DNA from: Dyella_A sp035685805
Lineage (GTDB): Bacteria > Pseudomonadota > Gammaproteobacteria > Xanthomonadales > Rhodanobacteraceae
Assembly: GCF_035685805.1 (NCBI RefSeq)
Contig: NZ_DASSAB010000049.1
Coordinates: 14,574 to 78,573 of the forward strand
Reading direction: 5' to 3'
DNA: 64,000 bases
The translations under genes were made by a program, and so were the position numbers. Under the pieces are notes generated by a model. It worked only from the letters and a program-made list of their open reading frames with translations. It made no database searches and was not told where the DNA came from. Shown here one piece after another: positions 17,755-25,796 of the stretch (position 1 is its first letter; every line of letters starts with the position of its first letter).

Positions 17755-17785
17755 CGGTGTGTCCTTGCATCTGCCGGTGGCGCCA

Positions 17786-18349
17786 TCAGGCGTCGCCGCT
17801 GCGGTGTGGCGTCATGCGGGGAAACCGGCCCGCTATCTCCGTGCCGGTGAAGTTGGCCACCCAGCCTTCCTTGTTGGTGAACAGGCGGATGGCGACGAAA
17901 TAGGGCGATTCGCTCATGTCGAACCAGTGCGGCGTACCGTCGGGCACGCCGATCAGGTCGCCCTGTTCGCAGAGCACCTCGTAGACCTTGCCATCGATGT
18001 GCAGCGTGAACTGTCCCGCGCCGGCAACGAAAAAGCGCACTTCGTCCTCGCTGTGGGTGTGCTCGTCCAGGAATTTTTTTCGCAGCGCGGCCCGGTCCGG
18101 ATGGTCGGGGGCGAGGCTGATCACGTCCACCGCCTGGTAGCCCCCGCTGGCCATCAGCCGGTCTATGTCGGCCCGATAGGCTGCGATCACTTCATCCTGG
18201 CTGGCGCCGGGAGCGACCGGCTGGGCCGCCTGCCATTGCTCGAAGCGGATGCCCACCGCCGCCAGCGCGGCCGCGATGGCCACATGGTCGTGATGCTCGG
18301 CCAGCGCCCCGTCCGGGCGGGTGTCTTCGTAGATGCGCAGACGGCTCAT
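17786..18349 (-). CDS. mtnD: Acireductone dioxygenase
   Basis: A 187-aa cupin that oxidises acireductone to the 2-keto acid precursor of methionine plus formate (Fe form), or off-pathway products with CO (Ni form). Metal ligands are visible in DEHTHSEDEVRFFV (two His and one Glu) and GVPDGTPHWFDM (third His). The start MSRLRIYEDTRPDG is typical. Its ATG overlaps the mtnB stop by 4 bases, so translation is coupled. Confidence 0.97.
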   Translation of the reverse strand: MSRLRIYEDTRPDGALAEHHDHVAIAAALAAVGIRFEQWQAAQPVAPGASQDEVIAAYRADIDRLMASGGYQAVDVISLAPDHPDRAALRKKFLDEHTHSEDEVRFFVAGAGQFTLHIDGKVYEVLCEQGDLIGVPDGTPHWFDMSESPYFVAIRLFTNKEGWVANFTGTEIAGRFPRMTPHRSGDA

Positions 18350-18993
18350 GCGGACAACCTCCTCAGATCCAGTTCGCAGGAAAGCAGAAACTCCAGCGCC
18401 TCCAGGTGACGACGCGTTTCTGCCATGGTGCGTCCCCAGGTGTAGATGCCGTGGCCGTCGATCAGATAGGCGTGCAGCGGCTTTCCTTCATCCAGCCACG
18501 CATCCACCCGGGCGACCAGCTCCGGCATCTGCTGAGTGTTGGGGAATACCGGTATCTCCAGCACGCTTTCATGCGTGTCGAAACCGGTGATCGCCTTCTG
18601 CAGCTCCCAGCCGCGCAGGCGGATGACCCCGTCTGCGGCAAATAGACGCGAAGCCACGCTCTGGGTGCGCGAATGGGTGTGTAGTACCGCCTGCATCGCC
18701 GGCCAGCGCCGATACACCTGCGTGTGCAACGCCGTTTCGGCACTGGGCCGCGCCTCGCTGCCAACGGCATGTCCATCGAGGTCGATCAGCATGATGTCGC
18801 CGCGATCCAGCTTGCCTTTGTCACGCCCGGAAACGGTGATGGCGGCGTGCGAATCGTCCACCCGCATCGAGAAATTGCTGCTGGTGGCGGGGGTCCATCC
18901 GAGCGCGGCGAGTTCTCGCGCGGACTGTGCAATCGCGTCGGCGCAGGCGAAGAACGCGTCGGATGAAATGTTCTGTGGCAGCGCTGGTGACAT
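18346..18993 (-). CDS. mtnB: Methylthioribulose-1-phosphate dehydratase
   Basis: A 215-aa class II aldolase-fold zinc enzyme that dehydrates methylthioribulose-1-phosphate in methionine salvage. Zinc-binding histidines are visible in VLHTHSRTQSV, and a third in LIDGHGIYTWG. ATSSNFSMRV near residue 30 is the substrate-phosphate region. The frame is open to 19095, but MSPALPQNIS at 18993 matches the usual N-terminus, and upstream residues look non-coding. mtnA, mtnP and mtnK are not in the window. A perfect palindrome lies 5 bp upstream of the start. Confidence 0.95.
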   Translation of the reverse strand: MSPALPQNISSDAFFACADAIAQSARELAALGWTPATSSNFSMRVDDSHAAITVSGRDKGKLDRGDIMLIDLDGHAVGSEARPSAETALHTQVYRRWPAMQAVLHTHSRTQSVASRLFAADGVIRLRGWELQKAITGFDTHESVLEIPVFPNTQQMPELVARVDAWLDEGKPLHAYLIDGHGIYTWGRTMAETRRHLEALEFLLSCELDLRRLSA

Positions 18994-18998
18994 GGCTA

Positions 18999-19012
18999 TT
19001 TGGACGTCCAAA
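18999..19012 (-). promoter_or_regulatory. Perfect palindrome TTTGGACGTCCAAA, candidate operator of mtnBDC
   Basis: This 14-bp perfect palindrome ends 5 bases before the mtnB ATG, in the divergent mtnB-HiPIP region. Its GACGTC core resembles the core of the MetJ box (AGACGTCT), and methionine salvage genes are commonly controlled by methionine or SAM/SAH-responsive repressors. A repressor binding here would block translation initiation or early transcription of mtnB. Which protein binds is not known. Confidence 0.4.
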
Positions 19013-19159
19013 CGGGTCGAAAGGATAACATGAGCAGTCGGCGCGCCATCGGTTAATGCGAGCCATTCTCGCAAGTCAGGAAACATTGCGGTCAAAGGGT
19101 TAGCATCACGTAGTCAATCGCCGCGTCGGCGGCAGTTTATCCATGACGGAGGTTTGCCA

Positions 19160-19492
19160 ATGTCCCACGAAGAAAGCACTGAGTCGCGTCGTCGATTCCT
19201 CAAGATCGCTGCCGGTACGGCCGCGGCGGCGGTAGTGGTTGGTACGCTGCCGCGCTTGGCACGCGCTGCCGATCTGCCGCATGTTTCGGAGTCGGATCCG
19301 ACTGCGAAGGCGCTCGGTTACGTGGAGAACGCCAGCGAGACCAAGGATCCGAAGCACAAGGCCGGCGACAATTGCGCCAATTGCCAGTTCTACAGCGGGG
19401 GTCCCACCGGCTTCGGCCCCTGCCAGTTGTTCCCGGGCAAGGCAGTGAGCGCGAAGGGCTGGTGCGTATCGCACGCGGTGAAGGCGGGCTGA
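19160..19492 (+). CDS. High-potential iron-sulfur protein (HiPIP)
   Basis: A 110-aa periplasmic electron carrier. It has a twin-arginine signal (SRRRFLKIAAG, residues 9-19) and hydrophobic core, cleaved after about residue 37 (ARAAD). Four cysteines, C72, C75, C88 and C102, in the pattern NCANC...GPC...GWC ligate one [4Fe-4S] cluster, as in HiPIPs. The ATG at 19160 follows GGAGG by 7 bases. HiPIPs shuttle electrons to terminal oxidases or photosynthetic centres; in non-phototrophs of this group the partner is probably a cytochrome oxidase. It is monocistronic, with its own terminator. Confidence 0.95.
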   Translation: MSHEESTESRRRFLKIAAGTAAAAVVVGTLPRLARAADLPHVSESDPTAKALGYVENASETKDPKHKAGDNCANCQFYSGGPTGFGPCQLFPGKAVSAKGWCVSHAVKAG

Positions 19493-19522
19493 TAGTTTTT
19501 CCGTCTGCTGCAGGATGAAAAG

Positions 19523-19552
19523 AAAGGCCGGCTGCGAAGCCGGCCTTTTTCG
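19523..19552 (+). terminator. Rho-independent terminator of the HiPIP gene
   Basis: The stem AAAGGCCGGCT/AGCCGGCCTTT is closed by a short GCGA-like loop and followed by a run of T. It lies about 30 bases after the HiPIP stop. Confidence 0.85.
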
Positions 19553-19895
19553 TTTGTGCGTACGCGGCGCCATGTGCGGCGATGCCTAAAAGTGCTGCCC
19601 GGCGCGTCGGGATGAGGAGCTGACCCTGTCCGACGCGCCGGGCGGCGATCCGGGGCCCACTGCCAAGTGATATACCCGCGGACCACGGATCATACTCTCG
19701 CCCCCGCCGACTTTGGCGGACCTGCGGCCAATTTTCCGCAGAAATATATCGTTAAATCGTTTTAATACAGCGACTTGCGACAAAAATTCCGGCCGGGACT
19801 TCCCTTGCCGACGGCGCGTGACCAGCACCACGGAATATCTGCCGATGGTCGACGATTCGGGAGATTTCTCTCCTTTTTGCTGCCGTTCGGCGCAT
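19553..19895. other. Intergenic gap, AT-richer, no gene seen
   Basis: This lies between the HiPIP terminator and the 3' end of the first APC permease. It contains an AT-rich stretch (about 19730-19770) that is unusual for this GC-rich window. I find no coding frame, tRNA or clear terminator for the permease. A small hairpin with T-run near 19859-19880 points the wrong way for the permease. Confidence 0.5.
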
Positions 19896-21353
19896 TTAGA
19901 CGCCGTTCGTTGCCTCCGAGGTTTGCTTCAGCACGCTGTGCTTGCGGCCGTAGAGGAAGTAAATCGCGAACCCGAGCAGCGTCCAGACGCCGAGCACGGC
20001 CCAGTTGAACCAGTCGAGGCTGAAGAGCAGCGCGAAGCAGCTGCCGACGCCGGCGATGCAGGTGAACCATACCCACGGCACGCGGAACGTCCGGGGCAAC
20101 TCGGGCAGGGTGTGCCTCAGGATCAGCACGCCGGCGCAGACGGCGGAGAAGGCGATCAGCGTGCCCATCGAGGTGAGATTGGCCAGCAGATCTAGGGGAA
20201 ACACCGCTGCCAGAAGCGCGATCAGGGCGCCGGTAATCAGCGTGTTGATGTGCGGCGTGCGATAGCGCGGGTGCACCTTGGCGAACACGCTCGGCAACAT
20301 GCCGTCGCGGGCCATGATCATGAAGATCCGGGGCTGCGCAATGATCATCACCAGCACGACCGACGACAGCCCGATCATGGCGCCGATCTCGACGATCAAT
20401 CGCAGCCAGTCCAGCTGAGGGTGCGCTGCAACGGCGGTGACCACCGGCTCGGACGTATCCAGCACGGTATACGGGACCAAGCCCGTTAGCACCGCCGCCA
20501 TGGCGAGGTAGAGCACGGTGCAGATCACCAGCGAGACGATGATGCCGAAGGGCAGGTCGCGCTGCGGGTTCTTGCACTCCTGCGCCGCGGTGGAGGTGGC
20601 CTCGAAGCCGATGTATGCGAAAAACACCATGGCCGCACCACGCATGATTCCCGACCAGCCATAGCGCCCGTCGCCCTGGGGCTCGGGAATGAACGGATGC
20701 CAGTTGGCCGGGTTCACATAGCGGTAGCCGGCCACGACCACCACCACGATCAGCCCGACCTTGATCAGCACCATCAGCGCGTTCAGTCCCGAGGACTCGC
20801 GGATGCCCACGTAGCAGAGCCACGTCAGTGCAAGCACGATCGCCACGGCGGGCATGTTGAACAGGTGCCCGGTCGCGACCAGCCGCCCGTCGGTGAAAGC
20901 CAGCGGCGCTTCGGTGAGTGCCACTGGCAGGTGAACCCCGACATGGTCCAGCAGGCTGGTGAAATAGCCGGTCCAGCTGGCCGCTACCGCCGCGGCGGAG
21001 ATGCCGTACTCGGCGACCATGTTCCAGCCGATGAACCAGGCCGCCAACTCGCCGAGCGATGCATAGGCATAGGAATAGGAGCTGCCGGAAATCGGGATCA
21101 GCGTGGCGAACTCGGCATAGCACAGGGCGCTGAAGCCGCTGCAGATCGCCGCGAGGATGAAGGAGATCAGCACCGCGGGGCCTGCGTGCTCCGCGGCCGC
21201 GGTCCCGGTAACCACGAAGATGCCGGTGCCAATGACCGCACCGATGCCCAGCGCCGTGATGCCCCACGGGCCCAGTGTGCGGCGCAGGCCTGGCCCATGC
21301 TGGTTTTCGTCGTGGCTGAAGTCGGTCTTGCGGGCGAGTAGTTGCTTGAGCAT
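19896..21353 (-). CDS. APC-family amino acid permease
   Basis: A 485-aa integral membrane protein with about twelve hydrophobic segments. The first carries GIGAVIGTGIFVVTG, the conserved unwound-helix motif of amino acid/polyamine permeases. AAMVFFAYIGFEATSTAAQECKNP in the middle and SSVVLVMIIAQPRIFMIMARDG are typical of the cationic amino acid transporter (YfnA-like) branch. The start MLKQLLARKTDF at 21353 is chosen over the longer frame to 21413. It lies 76 bp downstream of a second permease on the same strand, to which it is clearly related. The substrate cannot be assigned. Confidence 0.9.
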   Translation of the reverse strand: MLKQLLARKTDFSHDENQHGPGLRRTLGPWGITALGIGAVIGTGIFVVTGTAAAEHAGPAVLISFILAAICSGFSALCYAEFATLIPISGSSYSYAYASLGELAAWFIGWNMVAEYGISAAAVAASWTGYFTSLLDHVGVHLPVALTEAPLAFTDGRLVATGHLFNMPAVAIVLALTWLCYVGIRESSGLNALMVLIKVGLIVVVVVAGYRYVNPANWHPFIPEPQGDGRYGWSGIMRGAAMVFFAYIGFEATSTAAQECKNPQRDLPFGIIVSLVICTVLYLAMAAVLTGLVPYTVLDTSEPVVTAVAAHPQLDWLRLIVEIGAMIGLSSVVLVMIIAQPRIFMIMARDGMLPSVFAKVHPRYRTPHINTLITGALIALLAAVFPLDLLANLTSMGTLIAFSAVCAGVLILRHTLPELPRTFRVPWVWFTCIAGVGSCFALLFSLDWFNWAVLGVWTLLGFAIYFLYGRKHSVLKQTSEATNGV

Positions 21354-21429
21354 GGTGGTCCCGGAAAAGGCGACGGCACGGCTTTCACCGTGCCGTCGTG
21401 GCGTCAATCGCAAAAGCGCGTTGGTTGTC

Positions 21430-22941
21430 TCAGTCTGCTTCGGTGCCGTTGGCGAGATGGCTGTGCCTGCGGCCGTAGAGGTAGTAGACGACGATGCCGA
21501 TAGCCGCCCAGCCGAAGAACAGCTCGAGCGTGGTGGAGCCGAGATTCAGGAACAGCATCAGGCAGCCAGCGACGGCCAGCGGGCAGATGACCCACACCAT
21601 CGGCGTGCGGAACGGACGTGGCCGCTGCGGTTCACGCACGCGCAGCACCATCACGCCGATCGAGACCATGACGAAGGCGAACAACGTGCCCGAGTTGGTG
21701 ATGGCTGCCAGCTTGCCGACCGGGAACAGGGCGGCGAAGAGCGAGACCGCCACGCCGGTGATCATCGTCAGCACGTGGGGCGTGTTGAAGCGCGGATGCA
21801 GCTTGGACAGCCCGCCCGGGAGCAGGCCGTCGCGCGACATGGTGAAGAAGATCCGGGTCTGGCCGAAGATCATCACCAGGATCACGGAGGGCAGCGCGAG
21901 CACAGCAGCCAGGCCGACCAGATTGCCGATGTTGGGGAACCCGAGCAGGCGCAGAACGTGTGCCAGCGGCTCCTTGCTGCAGACCAGCGCCTGCGAACCC
22001 TCGCAAGCGGCAGCCATGGCCAGCGTGCCGGGCTGAAGGGCGGCGCCGTCTGCGCCCATCATCGGCTGCGAGCCCACCGAGCCCACCGCGCCGTAACCCA
22101 CCAACAGGTAGAACACCGTGCAGATCGCCAGCGAGCCGATCAGGCCGATGGGAATGTTGCGGTTCGGATTCTTGGTCTCTTCGGCAGCGGTCGACACGGC
22201 ATCGAAACCGACGTAGGCAAAGAAGATCGATGCTGCCGCGCCGAGCACGCCGATACCGCCCAGCGGCGTGCCCCAGCCATTGGGTGCGAACGGGTGGAAG
22301 TTCGGGCTCTTGGCGGCGGGTACCGCGATCAGGATGAACGCGGTGAGCGCGACGATCTTGATCGCCACGAGTATGGCGTTGACCTTCGCCGATTTGGACG
22401 TGCCCACCAGCAGCAGCAGGGCGATGACCAGCGATATCCCGAAGGCCAGCAGGTTGAAGGTGCCGCCCTCGTAAGGGCCCACCCGCAGCGCCTCCGGCAG
22501 CGCCATGGCGCCGGGCTGTACCAGTCCGAACAGGTCGCTGTGGGCCAGCAGGCCGTTCATGTATCCGGACCAGCCCACGGCCACGGTGCCGGCGGCGATC
22601 GCGTACTCCAGCACCAGCGCCCAGCCGACGATCCAGGCGATCGGCTCGCCCATGACGCCGTACGTGTAGGTATACGCGGAACCTGCGACGGGAATCATCG
22701 ACGCGAGCTCGGCGTAGGCAAGAGCCGCCAGTGCACACACAACCGCGGCAATCACGAAGGCAACCATCATGCCGGGGCCGGCTTTCTGGCCTGCTTCGGC
22801 GGTCAACACGAAGATGCCGGTGCCGATGATGGCTCCGACGCCCATCAAGGTCAGCTGGATCGGGCCGAGCTGGCGGGTGAGGCTCTTCTTCTCGGCCGTT
22901 GCAAGAATCTGGTCTAGCGGCTTAACGCGCTGAAAAAGCAT
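21430..22941 (-). CDS. APC-family amino acid permease (paralogue)
   Basis: A 503-aa membrane protein of the same subfamily as its downstream neighbour. It has LMGVGAIIGTGIFVLTAEAG in the first helix, SIFFAYVGFDAVSTAAEETKNPNRN in the middle, and VLALPSVILVMIFGQTRIFFTMSRDG later. Both proteins end with YLYGR/KH-type tails. The start MLFQRVKPLDQIL at 22941 has GGGGA upstream; the frame is open to 23151 but that part looks untranslated. The pair probably arose by tandem duplication. It contains a long loop between helices (about 295-335, with GADGAALQPGTLAMAAACEG) not seen in the other copy. Confidence 0.9.
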   Translation of the reverse strand: MLFQRVKPLDQILATAEKKSLTRQLGPIQLTLMGVGAIIGTGIFVLTAEAGQKAGPGMMVAFVIAAVVCALAALAYAELASMIPVAGSAYTYTYGVMGEPIAWIVGWALVLEYAIAAGTVAVGWSGYMNGLLAHSDLFGLVQPGAMALPEALRVGPYEGGTFNLLAFGISLVIALLLLVGTSKSAKVNAILVAIKIVALTAFILIAVPAAKSPNFHPFAPNGWGTPLGGIGVLGAAASIFFAYVGFDAVSTAAEETKNPNRNIPIGLIGSLAICTVFYLLVGYGAVGSVGSQPMMGADGAALQPGTLAMAAACEGSQALVCSKEPLAHVLRLLGFPNIGNLVGLAAVLALPSVILVMIFGQTRIFFTMSRDGLLPGGLSKLHPRFNTPHVLTMITGVAVSLFAALFPVGKLAAITNSGTLFAFVMVSIGVMVLRVREPQRPRPFRTPMVWVICPLAVAGCLMLFLNLGSTTLELFFGWAAIGIVVYYLYGRRHSHLANGTEAD

Positions 22942-23138
22942 GTAGTGATTCCCCGTGGAAACAGACGCCATCCCCATGGCGGCACTGCGTGGTTGTAGCC
23001 ACGGCAGGCGGAGGTGACGGGCAACCTTAGCCGACGGCGCAGGGGGGTACAAGCGCCAACGGATAGATGGACGCAGCTTAAAATCGGCGGCTTTCGCCGC
23101 GTCCCTGGAGCGACATTCTGGATACCTCGATAGAGCAC

Positions 23139-23669
23139 TTGCGCGCTGCACTGCAGCGATTCCCGGCCGGCGACGATGTGGCCAACTCGGCGGCTACGTT
23201 CCTGGCCTTTCTCGAATCATCTTCCGAGGTGTTTCATCGTCACCACGGCCCGGGTCACTTCACCGGATCGGCGTGGCTGGTGAGTGCTGACGGCGAGCGT
23301 GTGCTGCTTACGCACCACCGCAAGCTGGACCGTTGGCTGCAGCTGGGCGGGCACGCCGATGGCGACAGCAACCTTTCCGCGGTGGCGCTCCGGGAGGCGC
23401 AGGAGGAGTCCGGCCTGGCGGATCTGCAGGTCGATCCGCGCATCTTCGATATCGATCGGCACTGGATCCCGGCCCGAGCCCATGAGCCGGGGCACTGGCA
23501 TTTCGACGTGCGCTATGTGGTGCGGGCTACGGGCAGCGAGCGCTTCGCCGTCGGCGACGAATCTCTGGCGCTGGCGTGGGTGCCGATCGCCCCGCTGGTG
23601 GGCGATCCGGCGATTGAGCCATCGCTGCGGCGGATGGCTCGGCGCTGGCTTGCGCAGGAGCGGCGATGA
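23139..23669 (+). CDS. Nudix hydrolase
   Basis: A 176-aa Nudix enzyme. The Nudix box reads GGHADGDSNLSAVALREAQEESGL (about residues 69-92), with the REAQEE core intact and Asp instead of the usual first Glu, as in a known GGHxDGD subfamily. The only standard in-frame start is TTG at 23139, which has no ribosome-binding site. GGAG at 23107-23110 would fit a CTG start at 23118 (LDTSIEH...) better, so the true start may be non-standard. The substrate is unknown. It converges on the dioxygenase gene 14 bp away. Confidence 0.85.
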   Translation: MRAALQRFPAGDDVANSAATFLAFLESSSEVFHRHHGPGHFTGSAWLVSADGERVLLTHHRKLDRWLQLGGHADGDSNLSAVALREAQEESGLADLQVDPRIFDIDRHWIPARAHEPGHWHFDVRYVVRATGSERFAVGDESLALAWVPIAPLVGDPAIEPSLRRMARRWLAQERR

Positions 23670-23683
23670 TCGGTTTGGCCAAG

Positions 23684-24193
23684 TCAGCTTGCGGGGTGGA
23701 CATGGCCGCACTGTGCGCAGGTACGCCGGTCGAGCGAGTCACGGAAGCGTTTGAACACGGGCGGGAAATCCGTTTCGATGTCGCTGAGGACAAAGTACTC
23801 CTCGTACAGTTTGTGGTTGCACCTTGGACAGAACCACATCAGCCCGTCGCGCTCGCCGGGTTGCCGACGTCGCTCGATCACCAGCCCGACGGACCCCGCT
23901 GGTCGCTGCGGTGAGTGCGCCACGCGTGGTGGCAGGTAGAACAGCTCGCCGGCGCGGATCGGTATCTCGCGCATCGCGCCGTTCTCCTGCACCTTGAGCA
24001 CCATGGTGCCTTCCACCTGATAGAAGAACTCGGCGCCTTCATCGTGGTGATAGTCGCTGCGGGCGTTGGGTCCGCCGACCACCATCACGATGAAGTCGTC
24101 GTCGACGATGCACTTGTTACCCACTGGCGGTTCGAGCAAGTGGCGATGCTCGTCTATCCAGCCTTGCAGGTTGAGCGGGCGGAGCAGGGACAT
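23684..24193 (-). CDS. 3-hydroxyanthranilate 3,4-dioxygenase
   Basis: A 169-aa cupin that opens the ring of 3-hydroxyanthranilate to the precursor of quinolinate, in the kynurenine route from tryptophan to NAD. Iron ligands H49, E55 and H93 are visible in YHHDEGAEFFY and PPRVAHSP. The C-terminus carries a rubredoxin-like four-cysteine site, FCPRC (C122, C125) and CAQCG (C159, C162), as in bacterial HAAO. The start MSLLRPLNLQGW at 24193 is the usual one; the frame runs 11 codons further. Other kynurenine genes are not in the window. Confidence 0.95.
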   Translation of the reverse strand: MSLLRPLNLQGWIDEHRHLLEPPVGNKCIVDDDFIVMVVGGPNARSDYHHDEGAEFFYQVEGTMVLKVQENGAMREIPIRAGELFYLPPRVAHSPQRPAGSVGLVIERRRQPGERDGLMWFCPRCNHKLYEEYFVLSDIETDFPPVFKRFRDSLDRRTCAQCGHVHPAS

Positions 24194-24246
24194 GCGATGC
24201 CTTGGCGTGGTGCGGCGCGCCAACATAGCGCTCCGGGCCCGGCAAG

Positions 24247-24271
24247 AAAATGCCCCGGCAGGGCCGGGGCA
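24247..24271 (-). terminator. Rho-independent terminator of the FAS1 gene
   Basis: Read on the minus strand this is GCCCCGGC, a short loop, GCCGGGGC, then a T-run. It lies about 30 bases after the fasciclin stop and separates it from the dioxygenase gene. Confidence 0.75.
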
Positions 24272-24302
24272 AAGGGGAGGTGACGCGGTTACGAGAGCCG
24301 GA

Positions 24303-24899
24303 TTACGGCATCAGCACGGTGTCGATCACGTGGATCACGCCATTGGACTGGTTCACGTCGGCAATGGTGACGTGCCCGGTGTTGCCTTTGTCGTCGGTGA
24401 TGGCGACGCCCTTGGCATCCTTCGAGAAGGTCAGGGAATCACCTTCGACAGTCTTGACCGTGGCCTTGCCGCCGCCCTTCTTGATCAATGCGAGCACGTC
24501 GGCCGCGCTCACCTTGCCGGCAACCACGTGGTAGGTCAGCACCTTGGTCAGCGTGGCCTTATTCTCGGGCTTCAGCAGCGTGTCGACGGTACCGGCGGGG
24601 AGCGCCGCGAAGGCTTCGTTGGTGGGGGCAAACACGGTAAACGGCCCGGGGCCCGAGAGCGTGTCGACCAGGCCGGCGGCCTTCACGGCGGCGACCAGCG
24701 TGGTGTGGTCCTTCGAATTGACCGCGTTCTCGATAATGTTCTTCGAGGGATACATCGGCGCGCCGCCGACCTCGACAGTCTTTTCCATGCTCATGCCAGA
24801 CATGTTGCCGGGCGCGGCCATGGCGGGCGCGGCGCACACGCCGGCGAGGGCAAGAACGAGCGCAGTGGAGAGAGCACGGCTGCGGTTGACGAGCTTCAT
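24303..24899 (-). CDS. Secreted fasciclin (FAS1) domain protein
   Basis: A 198-aa exported protein. It has a signal peptide (MKLVNRSRALSTALVLALAGVCAAPAMA, about 28 aa), a short Met-rich spacer (NMSGMSMEK), and one FAS1 domain from about residue 55. The domain has the H1 motif FTVFAPTNEAFAALP and the H2-like ending GVIHVIDTVLMP. The ATG at 24899 follows AGGAG. It lies 144 bp after a SigK-like sigma/anti-sigma pair. In Mycobacterium, SigK-RskA controls FAS1 proteins MPT70/MPT83, so this is probably a target of the neighbouring sigma factor (inference). Confidence 0.93.
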   Translation of the reverse strand: MKLVNRSRALSTALVLALAGVCAAPAMAAPGNMSGMSMEKTVEVGGAPMYPSKNIIENAVNSKDHTTLVAAVKAAGLVDTLSGPGPFTVFAPTNEAFAALPAGTVDTLLKPENKATLTKVLTYHVVAGKVSAADVLALIKKGGGKATVKTVEGDSLTFSKDAKGVAITDDKGNTGHVTIADVNQSNGVIHVIDTVLMP

Positions 24900-25043
24900 G
24901 GGCGTATCTCCTGTGGGGAACAATGGGCTTCAACAGAGGAAGCTCAGGAGATACGCCTGCAGCGACGGCGAGGATGCAGCGAGTCAACCACTGCGACAGA
25001 ACGCCTCATCACGATCGGCCGCCCCGATGGGGCGGCCACAGGC

Positions 25044-25796
25044 TCACGCGCCGCTGATGGCGCCCTTGGCGATGATCGGGCCGGTCGCCTGCCCGGTCGG
25101 CGAGCCGCCCAGCGGCTCGTTCGACACCGCAAGCAATGCCTTGGCGCTGAGGCGCGCCAGCAGGTCCGCGCGAAGATGCACGGTGGTCGGCTTGTTCGGC
25201 GCGATCACGCCGAGCGAAATCGGCTTTTCGCCCGGAGGCACCAGCCAGAGCTCGGCCGAGCGATCGGACGCAAGAGCTGCAGGCGTGGCTGGCACGATCA
25301 CCATGCTGGACTGCTTGAGGTCCATGGTGGCGGTCCAGCCGGCGACGCCATTGTCCTGGGCGATGCTCGCGACCATGTACTCGGGACCCGCCGGCGCGGA
25401 CGCCGGTGCCTGCGGTGCTGCAGGCGCGACGAACCACAGCGCGAAGCTTGCCGCGGCGGCGAGGGTGGCGCCGGCGCCGATCCAGCGCCACAGCTGCAGG
25501 CTGTTCCACCAACCGGCCCGGTCGGCCGCGGGGGCCGACCGGGCGCGTGTGGACGCAGCGGCATCGAGCCCGAGCGACTCGCGGATCCGCACCCAGACAT
25601 ATTGCGCCGGCTGCACCGGTTCGATGTCCTCGCTGAGCGGCATCAGATGACGCTGCCACAGCGATACGGCGGCAGCCGCGGACGGGTCCGCGCGCACTTC
25701 TTCTTCCACTGCCGTGCGCGCGTCGGCGTCCAACACGCCAAGCACGTACTCGGCGTATCGAAGCTCTTCCTGGCTGGGTGGCATCGGGTTGTTCAT
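25044..25796 (-). CDS. Anti-sigma factor, RskA/anti-sigma-K type
   Basis: A 250-aa membrane anti-sigma factor. Residues 1 to about 60 form the sigma-binding domain (EELRYAEYVLGVLDADAR). One membrane helix lies at about 108-128 (WIGAGATLAAAASFALWFVA). The remainder is a periplasmic RskA-type domain with QDNGVAGWTATMDL and SAELWLVPPGEKPISLGV. Its ATG overlaps the sigma factor stop by 4 bases; a start 4 codons earlier is possible. It holds the sigma factor inactive until a periplasmic signal, probably redox or oxidative, triggers its release (family knowledge). Confidence 0.92.
   Translation of the reverse strand: MNNPMPPSQEELRYAEYVLGVLDADARTAVEEEVRADPSAAAAVSLWQRHLMPLSEDIEPVQPAQYVWVRIRESLGLDAAASTRARSAPAADRAGWWNSLQLWRWIGAGATLAAAASFALWFVAPAAPQAPASAPAGPEYMVASIAQDNGVAGWTATMDLKQSSMVIVPATPAALASDRSAELWLVPPGEKPISLGVIAPNKPTTVHLRADLLARLSAKALLAVSNEPLGGSPTGQATGPIIAKGAISGA

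Noticed and set aside
19855..19885. Hairpin GGAGA-TTTC-TCTCC followed by TTTTT
   Set aside because: The T-run is on the plus-strand side, so it cannot terminate the minus-strand permease. No plus-strand gene precedes it after the HiPIP terminator, and the stem is only five pairs.
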